This document shows, piece by piece, positions 9,122-18,869 of a DNA stretch of 64,000 nt. The stretch's first letter is position 1. Every line of letters starts with the position of its first letter. Under the pieces are notes generated by a model. It worked only from the letters and a program-made list of their open reading frames with translations. It had not been told where the DNA came from and did no database searches. A program made the position numbers and the translations under genes. Origin of the DNA: SZUA-37 sp964472525 (lineage in GTDB: Bacteria > Pseudomonadota > Gammaproteobacteria > UBA6429 > Thiohalophilaceae); NCBI GenBank assembly GCA_964472525.1, contig CAYYLL010000014.1, forward strand, positions 1 through 64,000, given 5' to 3'.

Positions 9122-9784
9122 ATGAAAACAGTATTTTGGGAACAGCGCTGGCAGGAGGATAAAATAGGTTTTCATCTGGATAAGGTGAATCCTATACTCA
9201 TTCAGTATGCTGACAAACTTCAATTGGCTCCGGGGCAGCAGGTTTTTGTACCATTTTGCGGTAAAACGCATGATTTAGTCTGGCTTGCGGAGCAGGGTTA
9301 TCGGGTTCTGGCGAATGAATTAAGTTCGTTGGCAGCAGAAGCCTTTTTTGCAGAAAATAATCTTCATCCCAGTTGTGTCCAAAAAGGGGACTTAAGCTTT
9401 TATCAGGCCGGGCTTATCACTTTTGTGTGTGGTGATTTTTTTAAGTTAAATGCGGTGCAAATGGTGAACGTTGCTGCTGTGTATGATCGTGCTGCTCTGG
9501 TTGCCTTACCTGAATCCATGCGTGTTGATTATAGCGAACATCTTAAGGTACTTTGTCCTGAGCAGCCTAGGCTCTTGGTGACTCTGGAATATGAGCAGTC
9601 TGAGATGGCAGGGCCACCCTTTGCGGTGTTGGAGGATGAAGTACAAGCTGTTTATGCTAATGGCTTTAAGTTGGATTGTTTACAACGTAGTGATGTGTTG
9701 GATGCACATGCGCCTTTTGCCGCAAAAGGGCTGAGTGCCCTGAGTGAATCGGCCTATATTTTGCATTCTCTTATCTCGGAGTAA
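9122..9784 (+). CDS. tpm: Thiopurine S-methyltransferase family protein
   Basis: Tpm enzymes methylate aromatic thiols and, in bacteria, selenium and tellurium oxyanions, using SAM. The 220-residue product starts with the family signature W-E-Q-R-W-Q-E-D-K-I-G-F-H. It also has V-P-F-C-G-K-T (V-P-L-C-G-K-S in most homologues) near residue 42, an acidic SAM-binding strand, and Y-D-R-A-A-L-V-A-L-P near residue 122. Length equals the usual bacterial length of about 218. ATG at 9122 follows a run with AGAAG nine bases upstream. Confidence 0.9.
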   Translation: MKTVFWEQRWQEDKIGFHLDKVNPILIQYADKLQLAPGQQVFVPFCGKTHDLVWLAEQGYRVLANELSSLAAEAFFAENNLHPSCVQKGDLSFYQAGLITFVCGDFFKLNAVQMVNVAAVYDRAALVALPESMRVDYSEHLKVLCPEQPRLLVTLEYEQSEMAGPPFAVLEDEVQAVYANGFKLDCLQRSDVLDAHAPFAAKGLSALSESAYILHSLISE

Positions 9785-9889
9785 GGTATTTTTGCTATTC
9801 TTATTATTGCGCCGGTCGTTAGGCGGGCTAGATTAATACAGATGAGCAAATCGAGTTGGTTGAGGATTGGGTAAAAAGGTAAAGTATTG

Positions 9890-10516
9890 ATGTTTTCGAG
9901 CCGTTATTTCTCACTATTTTTCAGTCTGTTAGTGTTGACTCTTTATAGTCATTCTACTCGTGCGAGCTATTATGTGTACCAAATGCCGGATGGTAGTCGG
10001 GTGATTACCGACAGACCACAACATAACCGAGTGTCAAAATTAGTCCGTAAAAGCCGAAAAGTTGGCGGAATAGGCAATTTTGTGACGAATACCATCGTGA
10101 TTGAGCCGGCTGCCGGGGCCAATAAATTTGATGATCTGATTAATATGGCAGCGAAGAAGTATGGTGTGGATCCGGCTTTAGTCAAGGCCGTGGTACATGC
10201 AGAATCTTACTTCAATCCGAATGCCACTTCTCGGGTAGGTGCGTCTGGTTTAATGCAGCTTATGCCGCAGACGGCCGAACTCTATGGTGTGTTTGATTTA
10301 TACAGCCCGATGAAAAATCTGGATGCCGGTGTTCAGCATCTACGTTACTTATTGCATCGTTATAAAAACCGTTTAAGTTATGCACTGGCTGCTTATAATG
10401 CCGGTGAAAAAGCGGTACGGTTTTACAACGGCATTCCCCCTTACCGTGAAACGCGGCGTTATATTAAAAAAGTGATTCAATATAAAACCTATTACCAAAA
10501 TCAGTACCGATTGTAG
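9890..10516 (+). CDS. Secreted lytic transglycosylase (SLT domain) with DUF4124-like N-terminus
   Basis: This periplasmic murein lytic transglycosylase cleaves the MurNAc-GlcNAc bond with formation of 1,6-anhydro products. A signal peptide ends near residue 25 (H-S-T-R-A-S). A short DUF4124-like segment follows (Y-V-Y-Q-M-P-D-G-S-R). The SLT domain begins near residue 85, with catalytic Glu in H-A-E-S-Y-F-N-P, then G-A-S-G-L-M-Q-L-M-P and A-L-A-A-Y-N-A-G-E. ATG at 9890 with AAGGT ten bases upstream is preferred to TTG 9887. It probably forms a transcription unit with dinB 75 nt downstream. Confidence 0.9.
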   Translation: MFSSRYFSLFFSLLVLTLYSHSTRASYYVYQMPDGSRVITDRPQHNRVSKLVRKSRKVGGIGNFVTNTIVIEPAAGANKFDDLINMAAKKYGVDPALVKAVVHAESYFNPNATSRVGASGLMQLMPQTAELYGVFDLYSPMKNLDAGVQHLRYLLHRYKNRLSYALAAYNAGEKAVRFYNGIPPYRETRRYIKKVIQYKTYYQNQYRL

Positions 10517-10591
10517 TTGCGTATTTTAAATATCGAATACGACGAGTATGATGTTGGTTATGGAAAACATCGCTTCCGATAAGTACATTCT

Positions 10592-11800
10592 ATGATTATC
10601 CACGTCGATATGGATGCCTTCTATGCTTCGGTCGAAATCAGAGAACAGCCAGAACTAGCCACCTTCCCTGTTGTTGTCGGTGGTCGCGAAGGCCGTGGCG
10701 TGGTTGCGGCTGCGAATTATCATGCACGAAAATTCGGGGTACACAGTGCCATGCCCATCGCAGAAGCAATACGGCGTTGCAAAAATTTAGTTTGTTTGCC
10801 TGTGCGTATGCCTTTATATGTGGAAGCTTCACAAAAAATCAATCGAGTATTTTATCGTTATACGCCTGAGATAGAACCGTTATCACTTGATGAGGCATTT
10901 TTAGATGTTACCGCGAGTGAACATTTATTTAAGAGCGCAGAGAACATAGGGCAGTTGATTAAGCGCGATATATTAAAAGAAACAAAGTTGGTTTGTTCGG
11001 TAGGAATTGCCAATAATAAGTACGTTGCCAAAATTGCATCCGACATTAATAAACCCGATGGTTTCGTTTACGTTAGTCAAAATAAGCAACAGCAGTTTCT
11101 GGATCCATTGCCCGTGAGTCGGTTATGGGGAGCCGGTAAAGTGACACAAGCTAAATTTAGCCAGTATGGAATACAAACCATTGGTGATGTGCGAAGTCAA
11201 TCGGCTGTGTTTATGCAGTCTGTATTTGGAAATGTTGGGCAGCATTTTCTTAACTTGGCGAATGGCCAAGATAGTCGTCGAGTGAGCTCAGAACGGAAAA
11301 CAAAGTCGATATCACATGAAACAACTTTTGAGAAGGATGTTGACGATATGTCGGTGCTGCGTTCCTATCTTATCGATCTTTGTGAGCAGGTTGCAGCAAG
11401 GTTAAGAGTGAAACAATTTCATGCTAAAACCATTAATATAAAATTACGATACCCTGACTTTAAAACCATTACACGTTCAGTTAGTTTGGATCATCCTGAT
11501 AATAGTACCGATGTGTTACTGGAACGAGCAGTAGGTTTATTTACTAAGACGATGCAGCAGAATAAATCGGCAATTCGATTAATTGGTGTTGGTGTTTCGG
11601 GGTTGGTTAGAATGGAACAACAGATAGAAGACACTAAAGATTTGTTATTGTCCTCGCAAAAAAAGCAAATAGATATGTTTGAAACACAAAATGATACCGC
11701 AGTCTTAAATAAACAAAAAAATATTGATAAAATAGCTGACGAGGTAAATCAACGGTTTGGTAAAAAAACCGTACAGCGTGGGCGTAGCTATCATAAATAA
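10592..11800 (+). CDS. dinB: DNA polymerase IV (Y-family)
   Basis: This error-prone translesion polymerase is cytoplasmic and usually SOS-induced. The 402-residue product has the N-terminal palm motif H-V-D-M-D-A-F-Y-A-S-V-E with the first catalytic Asp residues. It has S-L-D-E-A-F-L-D near residue 98 with the third acidic residue, a helix-hairpin-helix thumb near 170-215, and a C-terminal little-finger domain. The C-terminal tail is longer than in E. coli DinB (351), and it ends without an obvious QLVLGL-like clamp-binding motif; Q-I-D-M-F near residue 350 could serve. No clear LexA box was seen upstream. Confidence 0.95.
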   Translation: MIIHVDMDAFYASVEIREQPELATFPVVVGGREGRGVVAAANYHARKFGVHSAMPIAEAIRRCKNLVCLPVRMPLYVEASQKINRVFYRYTPEIEPLSLDEAFLDVTASEHLFKSAENIGQLIKRDILKETKLVCSVGIANNKYVAKIASDINKPDGFVYVSQNKQQQFLDPLPVSRLWGAGKVTQAKFSQYGIQTIGDVRSQSAVFMQSVFGNVGQHFLNLANGQDSRRVSSERKTKSISHETTFEKDVDDMSVLRSYLIDLCEQVAARLRVKQFHAKTINIKLRYPDFKTITRSVSLDHPDNSTDVLLERAVGLFTKTMQQNKSAIRLIGVGVSGLVRMEQQIEDTKDLLLSSQKKQIDMFETQNDTAVLNKQKNIDKIADEVNQRFGKKTVQRGRSYHK

Positions 11801-11833
11801 ACTGCTTGCCCACAGTTTTTAACGGAGATTAAA

Positions 11834-14488
11834 TTGAATATAAAAATAGAACAAGTAACGCCGAATACAACTTATCTTAAAAACTATAAAGTTCCAGATT
11901 ATTTAATTAAAACGGTCGATATGGTTTTTGAACTTGATGCAAAGCAAACTCGGGTTACCTCAAGCTTACAGGTTAAAAGAAATAAGGGCGTTGCTGAAGC
12001 TGCTCCTTTTATTTTAAATGGTCAATCACTTGAACTGCTGAGCATAAGTATAAACGATCAGTTATTAACAAGCTCAGATTATGAATTAACGGATGAATAC
12101 TTGCTAATCCCAAATCTTCCTGAATTCTTTGTTATCACAACAGAAGTAACTCATTCACCCGAAAAAAACACAGCGTTGGAAGGTTTGTATGCTTCAAGTG
12201 GAATGCTCTGCACTCAATGTGAAGCGGAAGGTTTTCGGCGTATCAGTTATTTCCCGGATCGTCCTGATGTGATGTCTGAATTTACAGTAACCTTAATAGC
12301 TGACAAACAAAAATATCCAATACTTTTATCTAATGGTAATTTGGTTGACAGTGGTGAAAAAGAAAATGGGCAGCATTGGGTTAAGTGGCATGACCCTAGT
12401 TTAAAACCCTGTTACTTGTTTGCACTGGTTGCCGGACAATTAGTTTTTAAACAGGGTTCATTTACCACACAGTCGGGACGTGAAGTTGATTTGCGGGTTT
12501 ATGTTGAAAAAGAAAATAGCCATAAAACCGAATTTGCTCTTGCCTGCTTAAAGCAGGCGATGCGATGGGATGAACAAACCTATGGGCGTGAATACGATCT
12601 GGGTACCTTTATGATCGTTGCCGTTAATGACTTTAATATGGGTGCAATGGAAAACAAGGGGCTAAATATTTTTAATTCATCCTGTGTACTTGCGAGCCCA
12701 GAGACTGCAACCGATGCCGATTTTTATAATATTCAGAGTATTATTGGTCATGAATATTTTCATAATTGGTCAGGCAATCGAGTTACCTGTAGAGACTGGT
12801 TCCAGTTAAGCTTGAAAGAAGGTTTTACTGTTTTTCGTGATCAGGAATTTTCTGCCGACTTAAATTCACGGGCGGTTAAGCGTATTGATGATGTCAATGT
12901 TTTACGTAATCACCAGTTTGCACAAGATTCAGGTCCTCTTGCACATCCAATACGGCCGGATAAATATATTGAAATAAGTAACTTCTACACAGTGACGGTA
13001 TATAACAAAGGTGCAGAAGTAGTGCGTATGCTACATAATCTCGTTGGTGGTGAAGGTTTTAGGAAAGGAACTGATCTATATTTCTCGCATCATGATGGAC
13101 AGGCCGTTACGACGGAAGATTTTGTAAAATCTATGGAAGAATCAAACCAGCGTGACTTCACTCAGTTCAAGAATTGGTACAACCAGTCAGGCACACCGTT
13201 ACTGACTTTTTCCGATGATTACAATGCACAACAACAAAATTATACATTAACGGTGAAACAGTCTTTTGGTCAATTAGTTGAACAAGTGAGTAATAAAGCC
13301 TTTCATATCCCGGTTGAAGTGGGTTTGTTGGATTCGGAGGGTAACGATATATTGCTTAATATAGAGAATAGTTCTGATTCCAATGTAACGAATACCATGC
13401 TTGAAATAACGGCACTCGAGCAGTCATTTGTTTTTAATCATATAAAAGAAAAACCACTGCCGTCATTGTTGCGCGGGTTTTCGGCACCAGTAAAAATAGA
13501 ATACGATTATAGTAACGAACAGCTTGCCTTTTTAATGGCGCAAGACAGTGATGAATTTAATCGCTGGAATGCCTCGCAACAATTAGCGATTAACCTGATT
13601 TTGCTGCTTGTTGATGATGTGAAAAATAATAAGCCACTAGTGGCTGATGAATTTATCACCAATACTTTTAAAACTATTTTAAACGATAAATCATTGGACA
13701 AGGCACTTGCGGCACAACTTCTAAGCTTACCATCAGAAAGTTATTTGGCAGATCAGTGTGAAATTGTGGATGTGGATGCCATTTATCAGGCTCGAAAATT
13801 TTTACGCAAACAAATTGCAACGACACTGGAAACAGAATTAGAAGCTTGTTATCACCGTAATGTAACGCATGACGATTATGTATTTAATGCCGAAGCGATG
13901 GCGCAACGTAGTTTGAAAAATTTATGTTTATCTTACTTAGCAGAACTGGCAACAGAAAAACATTTACAAGTATGTTATCAGCAGTTTCTGACCGCAAATA
14001 ATATGACGGATCAACTCGCGGCGGTAAGTATTTTAGTGAATTATGAATGTGAATATCGACAGCTTGCAGTGGATGCCTTTTATAAACAATGGCAGTCAGA
14101 CAATCAGGTTGTTGAAAAATGGCTGGCAATACAGGCGTCGGCCGACGTTCCTGACGCACTGCTTAAGGTTAAACAATTAATGCAACACCCTGCATTTTCA
14201 ATGAGTAATCCAAATAAATTGCGTGCGGTGATTGGTCGTTTTTGTGGGGCAAATGCCGTGGCCTTCCACGCAGACAATGGAGAAGGATATGCTTTTTTGG
14301 GGGATCAGGTTTTAATTCTTGATAAAACCAATCCTCAAATCGCGGCAAGACTGTTGCAAATAATGATTCGGTGGCAACGTTATGATGAGAGTCGGCAGCT
14401 TCTAATGAAGCAGCAGTTTAACCGTATATTAAAAACAAAACCGTTATCGAAAGATATTTTTGAAATTGCATCGAGAGCTATTCATTAG
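11834..14488 (+). CDS. pepN: Aminopeptidase N (M1 family)
   Basis: This cytoplasmic zinc aminopeptidase has broad specificity. The 884-residue length matches E. coli PepN (870). The substrate-recognition motif G-A-M-E-N is at about residue 271. The zinc site H-E-Y-F-H-N-W follows near 305, and the second Glu lies in L-K-E-G-F-T-V-F-R-D. The start is TTG at 11834 with GGAG six bases upstream; no ATG gives the conserved N-terminus. It lies 33 nt after dinB. Its stop overlaps the stop of the convergent GGDEF gene by four bases. Confidence 0.95.
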   Translation: MNIKIEQVTPNTTYLKNYKVPDYLIKTVDMVFELDAKQTRVTSSLQVKRNKGVAEAAPFILNGQSLELLSISINDQLLTSSDYELTDEYLLIPNLPEFFVITTEVTHSPEKNTALEGLYASSGMLCTQCEAEGFRRISYFPDRPDVMSEFTVTLIADKQKYPILLSNGNLVDSGEKENGQHWVKWHDPSLKPCYLFALVAGQLVFKQGSFTTQSGREVDLRVYVEKENSHKTEFALACLKQAMRWDEQTYGREYDLGTFMIVAVNDFNMGAMENKGLNIFNSSCVLASPETATDADFYNIQSIIGHEYFHNWSGNRVTCRDWFQLSLKEGFTVFRDQEFSADLNSRAVKRIDDVNVLRNHQFAQDSGPLAHPIRPDKYIEISNFYTVTVYNKGAEVVRMLHNLVGGEGFRKGTDLYFSHHDGQAVTTEDFVKSMEESNQRDFTQFKNWYNQSGTPLLTFSDDYNAQQQNYTLTVKQSFGQLVEQVSNKAFHIPVEVGLLDSEGNDILLNIENSSDSNVTNTMLEITALEQSFVFNHIKEKPLPSLLRGFSAPVKIEYDYSNEQLAFLMAQDSDEFNRWNASQQLAINLILLLVDDVKNNKPLVADEFITNTFKTILNDKSLDKALAAQLLSLPSESYLADQCEIVDVDAIYQARKFLRKQIATTLETELEACYHRNVTHDDYVFNAEAMAQRSLKNLCLSYLAELATEKHLQVCYQQFLTANNMTDQLAAVSILVNYECEYRQLAVDAFYKQWQSDNQVVEKWLAIQASADVPDALLKVKQLMQHPAFSMSNPNKLRAVIGRFCGANAVAFHADNGEGYAFLGDQVLILDKTNPQIAARLLQIMIRWQRYDESRQLLMKQQFNRILKTKPLSKDIFEIASRAIH

Positions 14489-15744
14489 TCTTTTGATTTT
14501 GCAATAACAACACAGTTTCGCCCTTTTTGTTTTGCAGCGTATAGCGCCTTATCGGCTATTTTAAGTGTGTCAAAGGGCGTTTTGTGATGTTCGCAATGTT
14601 CGGCTAGTCCTATACTAACGGTATAACGTAAGTTTTTTTGAGAAGATTTTTTTCGTTTTCGATGAGTTTTTTTGTAATGACTGGAACGTTTTGGACGTTC
14701 ATTATTATTACGGATACTAAAAGAATCTTTTTCGATTTTCTTACGTAATTGGTTAGCGTACTCTGCAGCTTCTGCTGCAGATTTTCCATTATAGACTAAA
14801 GTAAACTCTTCTCCGCCATAGCGATAAGCCTTGGCACCACCGGGAGCTGTGCGTAAATGTCCGGCCAGTTTTCTCAATACCTGATCACCTACGTCGTGGC
14901 CATAAGTGTCATTTACTTTTTTAAAATGGTCTACGTCAAACATTGCCAGAGTATAGTTTGGCCCAAGTGACATTAAATATTGTTTAAGCGCACGTCTTGA
15001 AGCTAATCCGGTTAGTTCGTCATGATAGGCTAAAGTGTAAGAGTTAAATATAATACTGGTAATCAAAACACTACCGACGATAGTGTAGAATAAAATAAAT
15101 GCATCTGGGTTATCAACATTAAGAAATGACAGGAATAAAAATATCAAACTACCAAAAAAACCACCGAGCCGAATAGACGGTTGATGAATAATAAGCGATG
15201 CAATAACCAGTAAACTGAATTCAAAACTAATAATACTTAATTGAGGGATATAAACTGAACTGTGGTTTAAAATACTTAAATATTGAGCATCAAAGATGGT
15301 TGAAATGAAACCAATAGGAAAACGCAATAGTAAGGCAACAATAATAATTTGCGCAACAACAATGGCCAGTTGTTGTTGTCCATAACGACTGAGTACACCA
15401 CGTTCTTTAGTAAAGGAAAATATAACAAAATTTAACGGTAATAAAAAAGTCACATAGTTAGTTAATTGCTCACGCTGCGCCATATTTAGCAGTGAGTTGG
15501 ATTTGAACATTAGCTCACTGATCACCCAGTAGGATATAGATAGTAGAGCCAAAATCATAAATTCACGATTGTTGTTAAAAATAAAGGCCAGTACCAGTGC
15601 GGCAATAAAAATAACATAAGGGAGTAATGGTAAAGCAAAAAATATGGGATGCGTTATATGAGTTATTTCAGAAATAAAACTAACGATGATAATCGTAATC
15701 AGTGTTGGTGTGCTGAGTAAATAAATGGAACGACGTAAATCCAA
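14485..15744 (-). CDS. Membrane-anchored diguanylate cyclase (GGDEF)
   Basis: The 419-residue protein has eight or so N-terminal hydrophobic helices (residues 1-245) followed by a GGDEF domain that makes cyclic di-GMP. Visible are D-E-L-T-G-L-A-S-R-R, F-D-V-D-H-F-K-K-V-N-D-T-Y-G-H-D and the active-site loop Y-G-G-E-E-F. No RxxD inhibitory site lies five residues before GGEEF, so product inhibition may be absent. Between the loop and the last beta hairpin (Y-T-V-S-I-G-L-A) is an unusual basic insertion with many K and R, roughly residues 345-368. The start codon is TTG at 15744 with AAGG nine bases upstream. Confidence 0.9.
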   Translation of the reverse strand: MDLRRSIYLLSTPTLITIIIVSFISEITHITHPIFFALPLLPYVIFIAALVLAFIFNNNREFMILALLSISYWVISELMFKSNSLLNMAQREQLTNYVTFLLPLNFVIFSFTKERGVLSRYGQQQLAIVVAQIIIVALLLRFPIGFISTIFDAQYLSILNHSSVYIPQLSIISFEFSLLVIASLIIHQPSIRLGGFFGSLIFLFLSFLNVDNPDAFILFYTIVGSVLITSIIFNSYTLAYHDELTGLASRRALKQYLMSLGPNYTLAMFDVDHFKKVNDTYGHDVGDQVLRKLAGHLRTAPGGAKAYRYGGEEFTLVYNGKSAAEAAEYANQLRKKIEKDSFSIRNNNERPKRSSHYKKTHRKRKKSSQKNLRYTVSIGLAEHCEHHKTPFDTLKIADKALYAAKQKGRNCVVIAKSKD

Positions 15745-15815
15745 AGTATTTTACCTTTAGTAAAATGATCGGGATTTTTCAAAACTAAAGGAATTTAATA
15801 ATAAAAGTGACAGCC

Positions 15816-16880
15816 TTATAGTGTTTTGGAAAAATCAATCATACGTTTAACGGATTGATAAGCCCTGACACGAAGTTGCTCGTTGATAGTGATTTCATTA
15901 CAGCCTTGTTCCAATGTTGCCGCAATATTTTCTAGACCATTCATTGCCATCCAACCGCAGTGCGCGCAACTACTACAGCTTGCACCTGCTCCACCGGTGG
16001 GTGCTTCAATGAGTTTTTTATCGGGTGCAACCTGACGCATTTTGTAAAAAATACCATTATCGGTTGCGACAATAAATTCATTCGCCGAAGAATGATCAAC
16101 CGCATTAATAAGTGCGGTGGTTGAACCCACAACATCGGCTTGTGCGATTACTTCATCCGGTGATTCAGGATGGACTAACACTCTTGCCTGTGGATATTTC
16201 TGCCGTAACTTCTCAAGCTCATTCGATTTAAACTCATCATGCACAATACAAAAGCCTTGCCATATCAACATATCTGCACCGGTGACTTTCTGGATATAAT
16301 TCCCCAGATATTTGTCGGGGGCCCAGAGAATTTTTTCACCACGTTCGTGTAGGTGCTTAACTATTTTAGTACCTATACTGGATGTAACGACCCAATCTGC
16401 GCGGGCTTTAACTTCGGCACTGGTATTTGCGTAGACCACCACAGTTCTATCGGGATGTTCGTCACAAAACGGGATAAAGGTGTCTGGGGGGCAGGATAAA
16501 TCGAGGGAACACTCGGCTTCCAAGGTAGGCATAAGAATACGTTTTTCGGGGTTAAGAATTTTGGCTGTTTCACCCATAAAGCGAACTCCAGCGACAATCA
16601 GTGTTGAAGCGGGGTGTTCAGAGCCAAATTTGGCCATATCGAGCGAGTCCGAGACATAACCTCCGGTGGCCTCAGCAAGCTCCTGTAAGTCGTCATGGGT
16701 GTAATAATGGGCAACCAGTATGGCATCCTGCTGCTTGAGTAATTTTTTAATATGTGCAACTAGTTCGCGTTTACGTTGCGCAGAAACGGGTTGCGCTGCC
16801 TGAGCAGTGTGATTAAGCCCTCGAATATAGGTTTCATCGACACAGGGGAACATTTTTATGGCTGTCGTTTGTTTGTTCAT
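15816..16880 (-). CDS. nadA: Quinolinate synthase A
   Basis: NadA condenses iminoaspartate with dihydroxyacetone phosphate to quinolinate for NAD synthesis, using an oxygen-sensitive [4Fe-4S] cluster. Family motifs seen: A-H-Y-Y-T-H-D-D near residue 52, the M-G-E-T-A-K-I-L motif, and cysteines in E-C-S-L-D-L-S-C-P, W-Q-G-F-C and G-A-S-C-S-S-C-A-H-C-G-W. I choose ATG at 16880 (354 aa; E. coli 347) over an in-frame TTG at 16904. No nadB or nadC is adjacent. Confidence 0.94.
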   Translation of the reverse strand: MNKQTTAIKMFPCVDETYIRGLNHTAQAAQPVSAQRKRELVAHIKKLLKQQDAILVAHYYTHDDLQELAEATGGYVSDSLDMAKFGSEHPASTLIVAGVRFMGETAKILNPEKRILMPTLEAECSLDLSCPPDTFIPFCDEHPDRTVVVYANTSAEVKARADWVVTSSIGTKIVKHLHERGEKILWAPDKYLGNYIQKVTGADMLIWQGFCIVHDEFKSNELEKLRQKYPQARVLVHPESPDEVIAQADVVGSTTALINAVDHSSANEFIVATDNGIFYKMRQVAPDKKLIEAPTGGAGASCSSCAHCGWMAMNGLENIAATLEQGCNEITINEQLRVRAYQSVKRMIDFSKTL

Positions 16881-17108
16881 TGACTTTATCAGCTTGTTTC
16901 TCAATATGTATTTTAATTAGAGTGCCATACAAAAATGGCTATATCTATATTATATAAGGTATATATGGGTCTTTTATTCAGATATACAATCATTCTGGTT
17001 GATATTTGACCATTTTAGATGGTTTAAGTAAAACTTTTATATAGTTACAGTGTTTTTCTTTTCAAATTAATGAGTTATGCTATATATGTATTAATTTACT
17101 TTAAGATT

Positions 17109-17837
17109 ATGATGACGCTACATAAAATTATAGACAAAATCTGCAAATGCTTTCGGTTAGCTGAATCGGCTAACCCGAATGAAGCTGCGGCAGCCTTGCG
17201 TCAGGCTATTGGTTTAATGCAGAAATATGATATTAGTGAGGAGCAAGTTGATGCACATGAAGCTAGCATCAATCAAATGAATGAAACCGTGGTGACCAGT
17301 TGCAGCAGTGGCAAACCCGCTTACTGGATATTAGCACTTTCCAACCTTGTCGCCGAAGCCTTTGATTGTCGAGTTTATATTGCACGTAAATGTCACAGTA
17401 AGCCGGAATTTGTCTTTATTGGTGCGGATAATCGCCCTGAAATTGCAAGTTATCTCTATATTATTTTATATCGGAGTTTAGGGCGTGCGCGGGCAAAGTT
17501 TATGCGAGGTCTGGACTTGCAAACAGAAGTTGAAAATATAACAAAAGAACGTCGCCGTCGTGCTAATATTTTTGCACAGGCATGGCTGTTTTGTGTGTCC
17601 ACGAAGGTTAATTTATTTAAAGAAAATAAGAAAATAAACCAAAAGCTTAATAAACCAGTCGATGACTATGTCCACCAGAAATATGGGGAAACAGCCGACT
17701 ATTTGCGTGAGCCAGTCGAAACTCAAATGCCAGATTATAATGATATTATTTTTGGTATGCGGGCGGCTAGAAATGTTAATTTATTTCGGCCATTAAAAAA
17801 AGCAGATAATCCGTTATTAATCGCATCTGTCATTTAA
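17109..17837 (+). CDS. DUF2786-domain protein
   Basis: The first 45 residues match the DUF2786 pattern: K-I-I-D-K-I-C-K-C-F-R-L-A-E-S followed by N-E-A-A-A-A-L-R-Q-A and Q-K-Y-D-I-S. A larger C-terminal domain (to residue 242) follows the arrangement seen in many proteins of phages and mobile elements, as well as chromosomal genes. It is strongly basic and helical with a K-E-R-R-R-R-A segment. The function is unknown. I start at ATG 17109, just before the conserved domain. An upstream in-frame ATG at 17070 would add 13 hydrophobic residues. No phage genes are nearby. Confidence 0.65.
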   Translation: MMTLHKIIDKICKCFRLAESANPNEAAAALRQAIGLMQKYDISEEQVDAHEASINQMNETVVTSCSSGKPAYWILALSNLVAEAFDCRVYIARKCHSKPEFVFIGADNRPEIASYLYIILYRSLGRARAKFMRGLDLQTEVENITKERRRRANIFAQAWLFCVSTKVNLFKENKKINQKLNKPVDDYVHQKYGETADYLREPVETQMPDYNDIIFGMRAARNVNLFRPLKKADNPLLIASVI

Positions 17838-17864
17838 ATTATATTTTATAGGGTAGTGGAGATA

Positions 17865-17939
17865 ATGTTTGTATATTTAAAGCACAATCAAAACAAAGTG
17901 ATTGAATCGATTACTCCTGATACTGTTCTCTGGAATTAA
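17865..17939 (+). CDS. Possible 24-residue leader peptide ahead of the FHA-cyclase gene
   Basis: A short ORF opens with ATG at 17865, preceded by GGAG with good spacing, and stops at 17939, six bases before the cyclase ATG. It encodes M-F-V-Y-L-K-H-N-Q-N-K-V-I-E and ends T-V-L-W-N. The good ribosome site and the tight spacing suggest translational coupling, since the cyclase has only a weak site of its own. It has no recognised homologue. Confidence 0.35.
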   Translation: MFVYLKHNQNKVIESITPDTVLWN

Positions 17940-17945
17940 CAAACA

Positions 17946-18869
17946 ATGTCGGCAATATTACGTTATCTTTATGCGGGCCAATTAAAAAATGTGGTGTGCA
18001 AAACGGTGACTATGATTGGTCGGGATGTGCATAACGATATTTCTGTTGAAGATCTGACGGTTTCCCGTAGTCATGCAATGGTTCGACGGATTGGGCATGA
18101 TGATTATTATCTAATCGACAGTGGCAGTGCTAATGGTAGTTTTTTAAATGGTAGCCGGATTGCAATGCCGAGCTTACTTAAAAATAGTGACCAGATTAGA
18201 ATTGGCAGCCTAGAAATCAGTTTTGTTCAGGAGCAAAAAAGTATTTCAGGGAATAATATGCAATCCATGCAGGAAACAGTTGTTTCCGATACTCCGGAAA
18301 TTAATGAAATAACAATCTTAGTTGCTGATATACGCGGTTTTACTACTTTATCCGAACGTATTGATATTCGGACTTTAACAAAGATGATGAATGCTTGGTT
18401 TAGTCAGGTGAGTGATATCATTGTGAGAAACGGGGGACTCGTTGATAAATTTATTGGTGACTGTGTTTTTGCCCGTTGGCAGGCAGGGGCTGACGATAAG
18501 CTCACTATCTACCGTATTTTAAATGCTGCTGTTGAAATTAACAAAGTTACAACCAATATCAGTCAGGATTTTCCCGCTGTGACTGAAAATATAAGAATCG
18601 GTGTTGGTATTAATACAGGTGCGGCCTCTATCTCTGCCGGGCAGGATAATTCTGCAATCGGTGATGCGGTTAATCTTGCCTTCAGACTGGAAAGTGCAAC
18701 CAAGGTTATTGGTAAAGATCTTGTGATGAGTGAGTGTGCTTATAAAGATTTACCTAAAAAATATTGGAGTACTTCTGAACTACATATCCGAGTAAAAGGG
18801 AAACGCGATCCCATTCGAATTGTTGCACTGGATTTTAGCGAGGTCGAGAAGATTATTAACGATGCTTAA
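17946..18869 (+). CDS. FHA domain fused to class III adenylate/guanylate cyclase
   Basis: The 307-residue soluble protein has an N-terminal FHA domain (residues 15-95: I-G-R-D-V-H-N-D, S-R-S-H-A-M-V, D-S-G-S-A-N-G-S-F-L-N-G), which binds phosphothreonine. A class III cyclase domain spans about 118-300. Metal-binding aspartates are visible in V-A-D-I-R-G-F-T and I-G-D-C-V-F-A. The transition-state region reads I-G-D-A-V-N-L-A-F-R-L-E-S. The architecture implies cyclic nucleotide synthesis controlled by a Ser/Thr kinase, but no kinase is in the window. The next large gene on the opposite strand carries two cyclic-nucleotide-binding domains. Confidence 0.9.
   Translation: MSAILRYLYAGQLKNVVCKTVTMIGRDVHNDISVEDLTVSRSHAMVRRIGHDDYYLIDSGSANGSFLNGSRIAMPSLLKNSDQIRIGSLEISFVQEQKSISGNNMQSMQETVVSDTPEINEITILVADIRGFTTLSERIDIRTLTKMMNAWFSQVSDIIVRNGGLVDKFIGDCVFARWQAGADDKLTIYRILNAAVEINKVTTNISQDFPAVTENIRIGVGINTGAASISAGQDNSAIGDAVNLAFRLESATKVIGKDLVMSECAYKDLPKKYWSTSELHIRVKGKRDPIRIVALDFSEVEKIINDA

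Noticed and set aside
17109..17837. DUF2786 gene as a sign of a prophage
   Set aside because: No integrase, phage structural gene, attachment repeat or composition change was seen around it.
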